This document shows positions 45,001 through 55,725 of a stretch of DNA of 64,000 nucleotides, piece by piece; the stretch's first letter is position 1; each line of letters opens with the position of its first letter. Source of the stretch: Rapana venosa (lineage: Eukaryota; Mollusca; Gastropoda; Neogastropoda; Muricidae); contig CM054140.1 of the NCBI GenBank assembly GCA_028751875.1, positions 52,839,673 to 52,903,672 on the forward strand, given 5' to 3'. The position numbers and the translations under genes were made by a program. Below the pieces are notes generated by a model that searched no databases, was not told where the DNA came from, and saw only the letters and a program-made list of their open reading frames with translations.

Positions 45001-45966
45001 CATCAGAGACATAGATCTACGCAAAATATCAAATCAGCAAGGATCAACAAAAATCTGTGTTAGTGGCATGTCAACAGATGATTTGTCTGATTAGTTACAG
45101 CATCAACGTGGCTCTGGCCATCTCAAATGTCTGATTATACATGTTGGTGTTAATGACTGTAGAACTTCAGGACAAGTGACCAGAGAGACCTGGTGTGACC
45201 TTATTCAACTGGCCAGTCGGGTGTTTCCCAATACCAGGATTATTCTTAACTCAGTAATCCCAGCCTGAGGCAAACACCATCTCAATACGATGACATCACC
45301 ATCTAACCACAACATGCAAAAGGCTTGTAAGCTGCTGAACTCGGAGTTCATTGATAATACCCCCACTTTCACAACCAATACAGGATGACCAAAGCTAGCT
45401 CTATATGCTAACCTCATTCACCCTAGTCCTGCAGGCACTGCCAAACTGGCTCTGAACTTAAAGCCATTTTTGTCTCCCCCTCGTTATCATGTCAGTGACC
45501 TAGGACGGAATGAAGCCATAATATCCAACCAAGATTTTAAATCCCCCCATACGGACTACCCCCAAGTAGATTCCATGACACATTAACCAAGCCTGAGCAG
45601 AGGTGATGGGGCTAACACTATTCCACAGCAAATTACATGTGCCTCTGATCCCGCCTTCCACCCATCCCCTCCCCCAATGCATGACATCATGCAGTCTAGT
45701 CAGCTGAAGGGGAAGTAAGGCTGAAGGCTTAATGCCAGCACTGCCCCACAACAAACTACCTGTGCCACCAATCTTGCCTACCACCTACCTCCTCCTCCAA
45801 TGGTTAGGCCTAGTCAGCCAATACAAGCACAGTGGCAACCCCCTCAACAAAAACAACCATGAGGTGGCATAGGCCTTGTCCAATGCCCATTCCAATAAAC
45901 CCCTCTGAACAGATATTCGCTAACTTCATGGCATACATGAACACACAACGCCAACTTTATACATAG
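42005..45966 (+). pseudogene. CR1-type ORF1 protein, copy 2 (Cys motif, coiled coil, 13-residue repeats, SGNH domain)
   Basis: In order: the N-terminal region shared with copy 1 (FWCNENELMIWQNALLYRY, near 42045; GTLLCQVIDCVKWDSQEC at 42299), a Ser/Thr/Pro linker, a coiled coil (42887-43168), a Thr/Ser-rich stretch, and the repeat EEGSAEQSPVNFN from 43558. Then comes an SGNH/GDSL-hydrolase-like domain: VLLTGGSVIRDID (block I), LIIHVGVNDCRTSG (block III) and LIHPSPAGTAKLAL (block V His). It ends NTQRQLYT at 45966. An esterase in ORF1 is established for CR1 LINEs. Block I reads GGS, not GDS, but Ser, Asn and His positions remain. Stops at 42650, 43166, 45092 and 45267 and frameshifts in the repeat make it a pseudogene. 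Confidence 0.65.
43558..44852 (+). repeat. 39-bp coding minisatellite, about 33 units
   Basis: The unit starts GAGGAAGGCAGTGC and ends CCCCTGTCAACTTTAAT, encoding EEGSAEQSPVNFN. The first ten units stay in frame. From about 43940 many units lose TT (ACTAAT, 37 bp), which shifts the frame and creates TAA. From about 44400 units show single-base losses, and one unit (44620-44710) carries extra sequence. Confidence 0.95.
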
Positions 45967-46604
45967 TCGTTTTAATCAATTCATTGATCATGCAAATGTT
46001 GTAGGGTACTGTGTATGCTTTCTCGTGTGTGTGTGTGTGTGTGTGTGTGTGAGGGAGAGAGAGGGAGGGAGACTATGGAAGAGTGATTTGTGAGCATGAC
46101 ATGTATGTGTGAATGTATGTGTTGCTGATTGTGGATGCAGGTTATTGTTTTTCTGTCACTGATATTGTTTTGGCTTTTGTAAGTGCAGCAGTGCTAGCTG
46201 GCAAATTTGTGTAGGTTGTGTCCCATGCTCTTCTAAGCATACTAAGTAAAACTCATTGTTTGAGCATTTGATTGCTGACTTGATGAATGCACTTTATCGA
46301 CTGTTATTAGTTACTGTATCCCGTTTTTCCCTTCTTCTTGTTCTACATTACTGTATCCCGATTTTTCCTTCTTCTTGTTCTACATTACTGTACCCCGTTT
46401 TCCCTTTTTCTTGTTCTTTTTTTTTCTTTTTTCTTGATAATTCAATTCACCATTTTGTGGATGTGAAGGCTGGTAGTTTACATAATTACTGTTTATATTC
46501 AACAAGTTATAAGTGCGTTTGCAATACAAAGCTAAGCATTTCACAGATTCCATGATTTGTACTTTCTAACTAATACCTAACTCATTTTTCCACATCAGTA
46601 TTAG
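45967..46604. other. Unassigned, possibly 3' UTR, with 3 x 37-bp repeat
   Basis: A GT array lies at 46023-46052. Three tandem 37-bp units start at 46311, 46348 and 46385 (TTACTGTATCCCG type). No gene was recognised. Confidence 0.6.
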
Positions 46605-47501
46605 GTGTGTCTACAAGTGTCTACAAAACTAAATTCTTTAAATTACATACATATAGAATCAATATGGATAGAAATCACGTTTAGACGCTGTAAATCTATC
46701 ATACTTGGTTTCATGTACAGGAACCCAGCTGAAACAATTGACGGGTGTGACAATATTAATTCATTAATAGATGCTGCTATTCTAGAGTCCAAAGAAATTT
46801 TTCTTATGGGAGATTTTAATAGTGATCTGACAGCCCCTGGATCAAAGTGGAATATTAACTATGCCATGTACGGTTTCGAGCAAATAATTGATCACCCAAC
46901 TCGAATTACTAATAATACTAACACCCTCATTGACCACATTAAATTTTACACTACTTCAATGACCAACATAGTAGAAACATGCTCAGTGCAGACAGGTTGT
47001 AGTGATCACTCTTCTATTTGTTTTACATGGCGGAAAAAAAGGAATAAAGATACCCAAATCAGGACACAAAGAGATATCCTACCGCTCCTTTGGACATTTT
47101 GATATCAGATTACAAATCCAGATGATGCTATTAACTTTTGGATAGAGACATTTATAGCTATTTATGATAAACATGCTCCCCTTACTAAGAAAAGAATAAA
47201 ACATTTCATAAAACGTCCATGGTTATCAAAAGAAATTTTTTAAAAAGAAATGAATCTATGAGGTTATCTATTAAAATCGAAGCAAAAAGATACATATAAA
47301 AAGCAAAGAAACCAAGTCAATTCAATGAAGCGCAAAGCGAAAATAAAATACTTTCAAGATGTGCTGTCTGCAGCCCAGAATCCCAAAACGATTTGGAAAG
47401 CCATGAATACCTTGACTAATAATTCAAGACACAACACCCAAAAAGTAATAAAAGAAATATCAGCAGAAAACCTTAACTCTCACTTTGCAAACATTGCTGA
47501 A

Positions 47502-47625
47502 TCTAAAATGAGATTGCTAGTGAAATTGTACATGTTTTTCTAATGGTTTATATAGGACTGATAGTATGGATATTGGTCTATAGTTAGACGATTGGTTCGG
47601 TCTCCTGATTTGTGTAAAGGTACTA
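47502..47625 (-). repeat. Inverted duplicate of LINE-C RT segment
   Basis: These 124 bp are the reverse complement of 48188-48312 in the same element, with about one mismatch and one single-base deletion. They read on the minus strand as NYRPISILSVLYKPLEKHVQ. The arms are separated by about 560 bp, which contains a SINE fragment. Confidence 0.95.
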
Positions 47626-47644
47626 AAGGTAAAGGTACTTTTTA

Positions 47645-47835
47645 TATGTAGGCCATTGTGTGTCGGTGAAAACAGATGACAAAATTTACAAAACCGCATA
47701 CACACGGGGACTGGATGTGTAAAAAAGCACATGATTGCTTATTCCATTACCCTCGATATAAAAAAAAGTCCTCTGAGCGCTTTGATTTGTTGCTTTACAA
47801 GATTCAGCGCTATATAAATTCCATACATTCTTCTT
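47645..47835 (+). mobile_element. SINE-1 3' half with L2-like tail
   Basis: It starts at TAGGCCATTGTGTGTCGG and runs to CCCTCGATATAAAAAAAAG. Then it continues GAGCGCTTTGATTTGTTGC and the GATTCAGCGCTATATAAATT tail, as at 32745-32810. A (TTC)n then (TAG)n array follows. Confidence 0.85.
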
Positions 47836-47852
47836 CTTCTTCTTCTTCTTCT

Positions 47853-47902
<50 letters not shown>

Positions 47903-47932
47903 ATAGTAGTAGTAGTAGTAGTAGTAGTATAT
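47830..47932. repeat. (TTC)n-(TAG)n trinucleotide array
   Basis: Eight TTC-type units are followed by about 25 TAG units with one TAA variant. It probably grew from the (TTA)-type tail of the SINE. On the opposite strand it gives poly-Leu and poly-Arg frames that are artefacts. Confidence 0.95.
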
Positions 47933-49515
47933 CAAATAATAGAACAACAACAAATGAGCTGACAGAATTAAAACATTGCTGTTCTGAATTTATCAAAATC
48001 CCAATCACAATAACAGAAGTGCTTAATAGCTTACTCAAATTAAAACAATGAGGATCAGGAGACCTTGGAAATATAGACAGTAAAATACTAAAAATCAGCG
48101 CATATGCTGTAACTGATACTCTAAAGTATATCTTTAACTTGTGTATTGACAAGAAATATTTCCCATTGAAGTTTAAACAAGCCAAAGTAGTACCTTTACA
48201 CAAATCAGGAGACCGAACCAATCCGTCTAACTATAGACCAATATCCATACTATCAGTCCTATATAAATCATTAGAAAAACATGTACAATTTCACTAGCAA
48301 TCTCATTTTAGAACCCATGATCTAATTAATGAAAACCAGTCAGAATTTCGTGAAAACCATTCTTGTCATACTGCCCTAATACAATTGACCAAGCGATGTC
48401 TTTTAATCAATAATAGTGAAATTACGGGAGTCCTATTTTTAGACTTTGCTAAAGCTTTTGACGTTATAAGCCACTCTCTCCTTATTAAAAAAATTAAAAT
48501 GCTACATAATCTTCGACCAAGCATTATCATTTTTAGATTCATTTCTCAGTAATCGTCAATAGCTTGTTGAAATCGGGCCCAGGAGATCAACCTTATTACC
48601 TGTGATAGAAGGTATACCACAGAGATCAATACTAGGACCACTCCTTTTCTCTATTTATATTAATGACATACCTCTGCATATTTATGGTTTATGTGAAATG
48701 TTTGCTGACGATATATCAATTCAATGTAGCAACAGTGATCCTAATCAGCTTGTAAATAATATGCAGGCAGATATCGATAAACTTATTGAATGGACAGAAC
48801 TCAATCATATGTCTCTTAATTCAAATAAAAAGATCATGTGTGTTTATAATGACTCGGCAAAAAAGACAGAAATTGTGTTTTGCATTCGCCCCAATATTTA
48901 TCCAAGGACGAAAAACTGAAGAAGTTGTTTCACACAAAGTACTAGGTGCAGTAATTGACGATCATTTATCTTTGTCAGAACACATAGCCACTTTAGGAAA
49001 ATGAATCTCAGTAAGACAATATCAACTAAGAAAAATCAAACATTTTCTAAACCTACAAACAAAAACTATTCTTTCACGCACATATTCTATCTCTTATTGA
49101 TTATGTTTCAACCTTATGGGATAGTGCTAGTGAAGCAAACCTAAAGCATATAAGCCGCCTACATAAAAGAGCTATCAAACTAATCCGATTGAGTCCTAAT
49201 ACATTGACCACCAACAACTACAAAGAATTAGATATTCTTCCACTCAAAGACAGTCTGCATTTCAACAAGTGTCTATGTATGTACAATATATTAAGCGGAA
49301 ACGCCCCAAAGAAAATTGTGAAAAAAAATTGCTGTTAATAAAAACAAGCCTACTCATAGATTGCCCTTGCCCAGGCCCCATAACAATCTCTATAAATCAA
49401 GCCTTGCTTATGCACGAAGAACAGTGTGGAATAATCTACCTATCTCTTTAAAATCAGCTCCTTCGAAACAAAGGTTCAAAAAACTCTTGAAGAAACATCT
49501 AACGGACAAATTGTA

Positions 49516-50650
49516 AGTCCACTTTTATACTCGAGGTTATCTACATCAGGCAACTTTGTTGTTATTCCTACCTTTGTTATTTGTATTTTCTTCATTTGTT
49601 GTATGACTTGAGCTTATGTCATACTGTCTTGGTTTTGTTTTACCTTGTCTTGTGAGTCTTAGTTTTTTATTTTTGTTTTTTTTAATAAGTTTTCTTCATT
49701 TTATCTGTATGACTTGAGCTTAATATGTTATACTGTCTTGATTTCCTTTATCATGGTTTGTTAGTCTGGATTTTTATATTTAAAAAATCCATAGATCTTT
49801 GTCTTCAAGAATAATAATAATAATAATATATGGAATTTATAGAGCGCTAAATATTGTAAAACAAACAAATCTTCAACACGTGTGAACATTGTATTTGATT
49901 GCTTTTATATGTCAATTTTCTTGATTTTCTTTTTTTGGGAGGACAGGATAAAAAGTTGTGTAAACTCAATCTTTTACCCTCAATAAAGATCATTTTTACC
50001 TGACTTGCTTTGACACACAAAAAACCTCATAAAACAGACGATCCAAGTTTAGCAAACCATATGGAAGCAAAAGAACAAAGCAACACAACTGTCATCATAT
50101 AAACAAATCCAAAACATCCAGTTTAAAACGTTACAACAAGACCTGAAATGAAGTATTCATCGACAAACAGATCATCAATGCAAAATTCTCAGGCATCACA
50201 CACATAAAAAGCAAAATTAGACAACAAAACGGCAGACACAAAAATGGTTCATAAGATTATTTGGCACTATATGCAGACTCATTTCTGAGCAGCAAAAACA
50301 GTTTACAGTGATTCCATCAAATGTTTTTTTCAGTGCTTTCTTGAAGCTTTTTTTGGATCGTGCTGACTTTAGAAAGGGAGGTAAGCTGTTCCCCCAGAAT
50401 ATGTTAAACTTATATTAGATTATTACGAGGTCTTAAAAAAGAAAGCTTGTGCCTATGTCTGTTTTAATCGAATTTTTTGTGCTATTCCGTTGACTATGAC
50501 TATACATAAAGACTTATTAAAAATAGACTGTCATTGAATGGTAGAATATTTAAATGCCGTCAGCCCCTGGGCTTTATCACAGTTCTTGATTAAACCATTG
50601 ACGCTGGGGGCAACAGCAAGGTGGCTTTCCCACTCATGGAATTCCACTTT
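49516..50650. other. LINE-C 3' UTR and unassigned DNA
   Basis: A duplicated TATGACTTGAGCTTA motif occurs at 49603 and 49711. Plus-strand 49960-50015 resembles a LINE 3' end (TTTTACCCTCAATAAAGATC then GACTTG). 50040-50640 has no recognised content. Confidence 0.5.
49806..49880 (-). mobile_element. Solo L2-like 3' tail
   Basis: On the minus strand GATTTGTTTGTTTTACAATA and TTAGCGCTCTATAAATTCCA lead to (TTA)n. It is a degenerate copy of the L2-like tail with no body. Confidence 0.7.
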
Positions 50651-50905
50651 ACAGCTTAGTCTTTAGTGATCGACTATGACTCTCTGACTAGGAGGCTTGA
50701 CTGCACAGTCCTTATGTGCTGCAGCCCTGGGGGCTGGTTGGCCTTTGGAGAGCATCTCCAACGCTGACTGTCCTTATGCCCACTTGGCCGAGAGAGTGGG
50801 GATGTACTGTGGGCAAGGCATCTCCACTATAATCGAATTTTTGCCCAGTTTCCAAAACAGCAGCTGCCTCCTCTGCTGTTTTGGAGGTCATCGTCGGACA
50901 CGACG
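50651..50905. other. GC-rich block with perfect hairpin, unclassified
   Basis: This 250-bp block is clearly richer in G and C than its AT-rich surroundings. It holds a perfect inverted repeat, TCCAAAACAGCAG (50851-50863) and its complement (50873-50885), around a 9-nt loop. An 87-codon frame starting MTAQSLCAAALGAGWPLES covers it on the plus strand. No family is recognised. It may be a conserved repeat, an exon or a structured RNA element. Confidence 0.4.
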
Positions 50906-51040
50906 GACAAACATTATTAATTATGTAAATCTTTCTAGTCAGCTCCAATCAATGTATTAGTGTTAAGCTTTATAAGTTTTATAGCTCTTTTATGCAGACG
51001 ACTTAGGTGCTTTAAGTTGCCTTCATCGGGGCGCGCGCGC

Positions 51041-51042
<2 letters not shown>

Positions 51043-51101
<59 letters not shown>

Positions 51102-51103
51102 GT

Positions 51104-51155
<52 letters not shown>

Positions 51156-51166
51156 GAGAGAGAGAA
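51043..51166. repeat. (GT)n-(GA)n microsatellite
   Basis: About 56 bp of GT followed by about 60 bp of GA. Opposite-strand frames are artefacts. Confidence 0.95.
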
Positions 51167-51569
51167 AATAACAATGACAATAGTTATGTAGGGGCGGGGA
51201 GGTATCAAATAATCATAAAAACAAAACATCAATACAGAAAGGAAAAGAACACGATGACATGGATATCATGGCATTGATTGTGCATTCCATCGAGACATGC
51301 AAAGACTAAAGATAATACGAGGTCCGTTTGGGCTACAGACACTCCAAAGTTAAACTTGTCAGTCCTCAGCAATCAGGGCACATCCCTACAACTAGTTCCT
51401 TCCCGGAGAGATGGACAAACATCTTCAGGGATCTCTGTTACTCCACTGAGAGAAGGACACAGCCAGTCTGCTTTCTGGTGGTCTTCTGTTGTGCTCCACA
51501 AAATGATCAACCATGATTATGTTGTTATTCTTGTTGTTATGCGTTCCCCAGCTAAACACCCAGGTTTAA

Positions 51570-51570
<1 letters not shown>
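51167..51570. other. Unassigned DNA
   Basis: No similarity recognised. A frame at 51278-51706 runs into the following TA array and is probably not coding. Confidence 0.45.

Positions 51571-51645
<75 letters not shown>
51571..51645. repeat. (AT)n microsatellite
   Basis: Pure TA array of about 75 bp. Confidence 0.95.
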
Positions 51646-51649
<4 letters not shown>

Positions 51650-51734
51650 TCTTCACTCACTCATCCTACCTGGATATCATTGGAAAATAGGAAGTACACA
51701 GGATGAGAAGTTTGCGTGTATGACTGTTTTCACC

Positions 51735-51900
51735 TCGCCATATAGACAGCCATACTCCGACTTCAGAGGACTTTTCTCCTGACAAAGGAGAGCGCAGGTT
51801 GTCTTAGGAGCTTGTAAAGGCTGAAGGTAACTATACACACACAAACGCGCGCGTGCGCGCGGTACACACACACACACACAAAACACACACACGCACACTG
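51735..51900 (+). repeat. Dispersed repeat, copy 2, ending in (CA)n
   Basis: It matches 24030-24125 through GCCATATAGACAGCCATA, ACTTCAGAGGA and GAGAGCGCAGGTTGT. A CA/CG array follows from 51836. Confidence 0.6.
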
Positions 51901-52205
51901 CTTACCCACAGGCTCGCTCTTTTGTGTTTTTCAGGGCATACATACCTTGAGGGGTTGGTGCTGGAAGTAGTAATTGTAAAATCATTGCATGGAAGAAAAC
52001 ATGTAAAAATATATCTGAAGAATTCTTAGACTTCTTTGTGAGAAAAATGTTGGAGCCGAGTGACATTTCTTTCACAAAAGTGGGCTGAGTTTAAAAGGTT
52101 TAAAAGAATATTACTTGTTTTTGTTTGAGGTATAGCCAAACTTCCTAAAGGTTATATCTTGAACAATGGCATGTCGGGCTTTGTTTCCTTTAGGGGTTTT
52201 TGTGG
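51901..52205. other. Unassigned DNA
   Basis: Nothing recognised. Confidence 0.5.
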
Positions 52206-52920
52206 TCTTTTTTTAAAGAGAGAGAGAGAGAGAGAGAGAGAACTCTGAACTGAACTCTGAAATTGCTTACTGTTCATCGGCCTTAGGCCACAATACACTT
52301 TGAGGGGCAAAAATGGAAGAGGCAAAGAAAATGAAGTACAATTTCTCTTCAACTTTGGTAGAACTTTGGCACGCTACTTTGGCGTGCGCTCAAAACTGTA
52401 TACTCTTAAATATGTATATTCCAAAATCATGATAGAGCACAGAGCACAGTTAAAAATCCCAGTTCACCTAAACTGCTACCCAGGATACCACAAAAAGATA
52501 ATAGGCTTGTGAACACAACTATTGATGGAGTTATACCTAATATATCAACAACTTATCACATACAAAATACAAACATCAAGGACATCGTAAGTCATAACGA
52601 ATCAAATCAAACTCACTAACTTTTGCATTTTCAAAATAGTTACACTACTCACAAACTATTGCATTCTCAAAAACATTCACCTCACCAGGGTAATGCAATG
52701 TAAACGCAATCCTGTATTCAAAAATATTGTACAACACTATGCTCATTCATGCCATGCAACATTTTATGTCATATAAAGAGAAAATGGGGTGGGAATCAAA
52801 ACCCTGCAAGACATCACTTGAGAAACAATAATAACTCATCCCCTGTCCTCTCAATGATATACAATACGCAAACAAATTTTCATCCGACTGTTGTACGCAT
52901 AACGGTCCTTCAACTGCTAT

Positions 52921-53027
52921 CACGCACGCACGTACACACGCGCGCGCGCACACACGCCCACACACTCAACGAAACACACACACACACGCACGCACGCACG
53001 CGCGCGCGCGCACGCACACACACACAC
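52921..53027. repeat. (CA)n/(CG)n microsatellite
   Basis: Alternating CA and CG runs directly upstream of a SINE-1. Confidence 0.95.
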
Positions 53028-53250
53028 AGTCCTATGGATGAGACTATAAACCGAGGCCCCGTGTGCGAACGCATGCAGAACATCTTGCGCACACGTTAAA
53101 TCCTGTTCCGCATTGTGTGCCGGTGGGAACAGATGACAAAATTTACAAAACCGCATACACACGGGGACTGGATGTAAAAAAGCACATGAGTGCTTATTCC
53201 ATTATCCTCGATATAAAATAAAAAGTAAAAAAATAAAAAATAAATAAACA
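53028..53250 (+). mobile_element. SINE-1 with an internal deletion
   Basis: The SINE-1 body from GATGAGACTATAAACCGAGG to CTCGATATAAAATAAA has an internal loss of about 20 bp: TCCTGTTCCG joins directly to CATTGTGTGCCGG. Confidence 0.82.
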
Positions 53251-53316
53251 CACACATCACACCAAATTAATTGCTTATGGCCGTTCTTGTTATATTACAG
53301 CAACATAACACTTAGA

Positions 53317-54305
53317 TCAATGTGTCCAAAATGAAATTTTTCTTCTGTTAATCGCATGGAACACGAACCTGGATACACTGTGCCTGCGAGTTGGATTTGT
53401 AGCCTTGAGTTGTGCATGGAACGGAAGCTTGGCTGATTCTTTCAGAAATTTAGCACGTAGATCCTCATAGGCAGCACATTTAAATATGAAATGATGTTCA
53501 TTTTCGATTTGTTCATTGCAACGTGGACACATTTTCTTTTGTGCAATTTCACTGTAACGATGCACATTATTGCTTAGAGGAAATACATTAAACCTCGAAA
53601 ATAATACATATCCATATCCAAAATATAACTCTCTTTTCCAAAAACATTTTTGAATGTCCTATACGGTATGTACCTATTGCAATTTCTAACCGCCCCATCC
53701 CATTCTTGTCTGAACATGTCAACAAGCCTTTGTTTGAATAAATGTAAAAATAGTTTTATATCCTCAACACCGTGTTGCAACCAAACTATACTAAAGCCAG
53801 AGACACACAGTATCTCTATAACCTTTGAAGCCCAACAGACTTTACCAGGTTTGTCAAGTTCAAGTAGCATTTCATAAGCTTTGCGTGGTTACCTCTCCCT
53901 ACTCATTTACACTAGTTTAAACCAAATCTTAAGCATGCTATATATGTATTCACATAAAGTGGATATCTGCCCAATTCCCCATATATCATTTTGTTTGGTG
54001 TTCTGACTGGAACAACAATAGACCTCTTACAAACACCCATATGTACTTTCTCTAAATGCTCTAATCTGTTTATAGTCCCCATAAAGTCCCCATACCTCTG
54101 CTGAGTATATCAATATCGGTTGGATCTTAGTATAAAAATCTTAAAGAAGGTACCGGCTGTCATTTCCTTACACTTTCCCTTTAGATGCTAAGTAGAGTGT
54201 ATCTCTGTGTGCACTTACCATGGTTGTAAAGTTAAATCCTAGATAGCAATAGCTATTTACCATCAAAACAACATTTTCTATGTTCCCTAAAAATCACAAT
54301 GTTTC
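53317..54305 (-). pseudogene. LINE-A copy 3 ORF2: thumb and C-terminus
   Basis: Minus-strand pieces: YLGFNFTTMVSAHRD-like thumb at about 54225, VRTPNKMIYGELGRYPLYVN near 53985, MLLELDKPGKVCWASKVIEI, WLQHGVEDIKLFLHLFKQRL, then the zinc-knuckle-like CPRCNEQIENEHHFIFKC at about 53520. Order and wording match copies 1 and 2. Frameshifts lie near 53900, 53600 and 54150. Confidence 0.8.
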
Positions 54306-54309
54306 TTCA

Positions 54310-55725
54310 ATTGTATGTCTATTCACAAAAAGCGATATTACACAAGAAAGTGAGAGAAAGAGAGGTATGAACTCCACAAAAGTAATGTAACAATGAAACT
54401 GTAAACTATCAACATAACAATGTAATCAATATCACTTAAAACAATGAAGAAAACTATTAATCAAACTATTGAAAACCATCCACAACTGTTCTGAGATAAG
54501 AAACAGTGGGGCAAACGTCCCAGCCTTGGAAAGGCAGTTTGTTGAATGACATCACATTTGCTACACGAGATTACTAATGGGAAATTGCTTTAATGCCAAT
54601 GCGACTTCACATAGCAATACATTGCTGCTGAAAACCTTATCCAAGGAATTTTAATGAATGTCAGAAAGGTGTTTCAAAAACTGACAATCGGAAAGAATAT
54701 GAATACTTGAGATTGTTTCGCCACACATGCAATATACATTTCTAGCAAATGTTGCCCTGAATGCATTCAGTTTCAGTCTGTAAATAAGAGAAACTATTGT
54801 TCTCAGTTCCATTTGTGAATGTCCAAAGTGGGAACAAAGGATATGTCTAAGGACAGAAAAAAGAAGAATTACAGAAAGAGTATCCAGCATCTATTTGTTT
54901 TTTCCTAACATGTTTCCAGCATGCATTCTCGACTATATTATTATAACCCTCATGAACAGATATAGGAATAGTCAGGGTTTTATATGCAGAAATTGAATTC
55001 CTAGCCGCTATTTTGCAGCTGCATCAACTTTTTCGTTATAGTACTCATTGCAATGAAAATCGAACAAAAAGTAATATCGGTACCTCTTGATATCAGGAAA
55101 TGGATGAGAATGTTAATTTAAGTTACAAGATCTTGTCTAGCTTTCGGGCCTGAATGTCTAAGAGATTGTAAAACTGACTTTGTATCAACGCACATAAGAA
55201 CCTGTTGTATGATTCTTGGAAAGTCAAAATTCTGCAGTAAAGATGGAATGATTCATTCCAATGTAATATATTTTTCCAACCTTTAAAAAAGGAATGATGA
55301 AGGCAGTATCCCCGTCATTACTATCTAAAAGGGACCAATCAGTGTAAATTTTAAGATGCGATGGATAAAGAAGTATGTGTTCTTTTACATAAGTACACAT
55401 CCTATCTCTTTTTGAAAGTAGGAATAATCAATATCAAATTTAGCTTTTTGAAGCTTCCATGATGGATATGATGATAAACGTGGTACGACATACTGAAAAT
55501 CTCTGGACTAAGTTTGGATTTTTCAAAAAAGAGCTGCAGTAAAGGTATGAATTGTTGTTATTGACGATATAGTTTTGCTCGTTTAGGAAAGTGATCCACA
55601 GAACTTACATTGATTTCATCGTTTACATTATTGTCGATTGCTGAACTTCGTATGATATACTTTGCTACAGTAAATTCACGATATTCATTCAAGAGCAAAA
55701 CTCCCATTTCTTTATATCATATAGT
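54310..55725 (-). pseudogene. RNase H LINE fragment nested in LINE-A copy 3
   Basis: Minus strand: EYREFTVAKYIIRSSAID and DHFPKRAKLYRQ match the pre-RNase H region of the element at 61925-64000 (QRKLSVSKYVVRSISIP; DFPKRARN). Degraded RNase H lies at 55350-55100. LKLNAFRATFARNVYCMCGE and HILSDCQFLKHL form the zinc-knuckle region at 54780-54670. It interrupts LINE-A after NMKLCVNIDKT (near 55730), and the host resumes near 54300. Many stops are present. No clean target duplication is seen. Confidence 0.75.

Larger units (their letters stand above)
46605..49515 (+). pseudogene. LINE-C: CR1/jockey-group endonuclease-RT, 5'-truncated
   Basis: The endonuclease C-terminal half includes ILGFMYRNPAETID, EIFLMGDFNSDL (Asp/Asn block), HPTRITNNTNTLIDHI and TGCSDHSSICFTW (SDH block). 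It continues through a linker to 47500. After an internal rearrangement (47502-47940) the RT follows: VVPLHKSGDRTNPSNYRPIS, LFLDFAKAFDVISHSLL (motif A), IEGIPQRSILGPLLFSIYIND (motif B), MFADDISIQCSN (motif C) and HKVLGAVIDDHLSLSEHI (thumb). It ends near SKQRFKKLLKKHLTDKL at 49515. At least six frame breaks. The RT and EN catalytic residues are readable. Confidence 0.82.
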
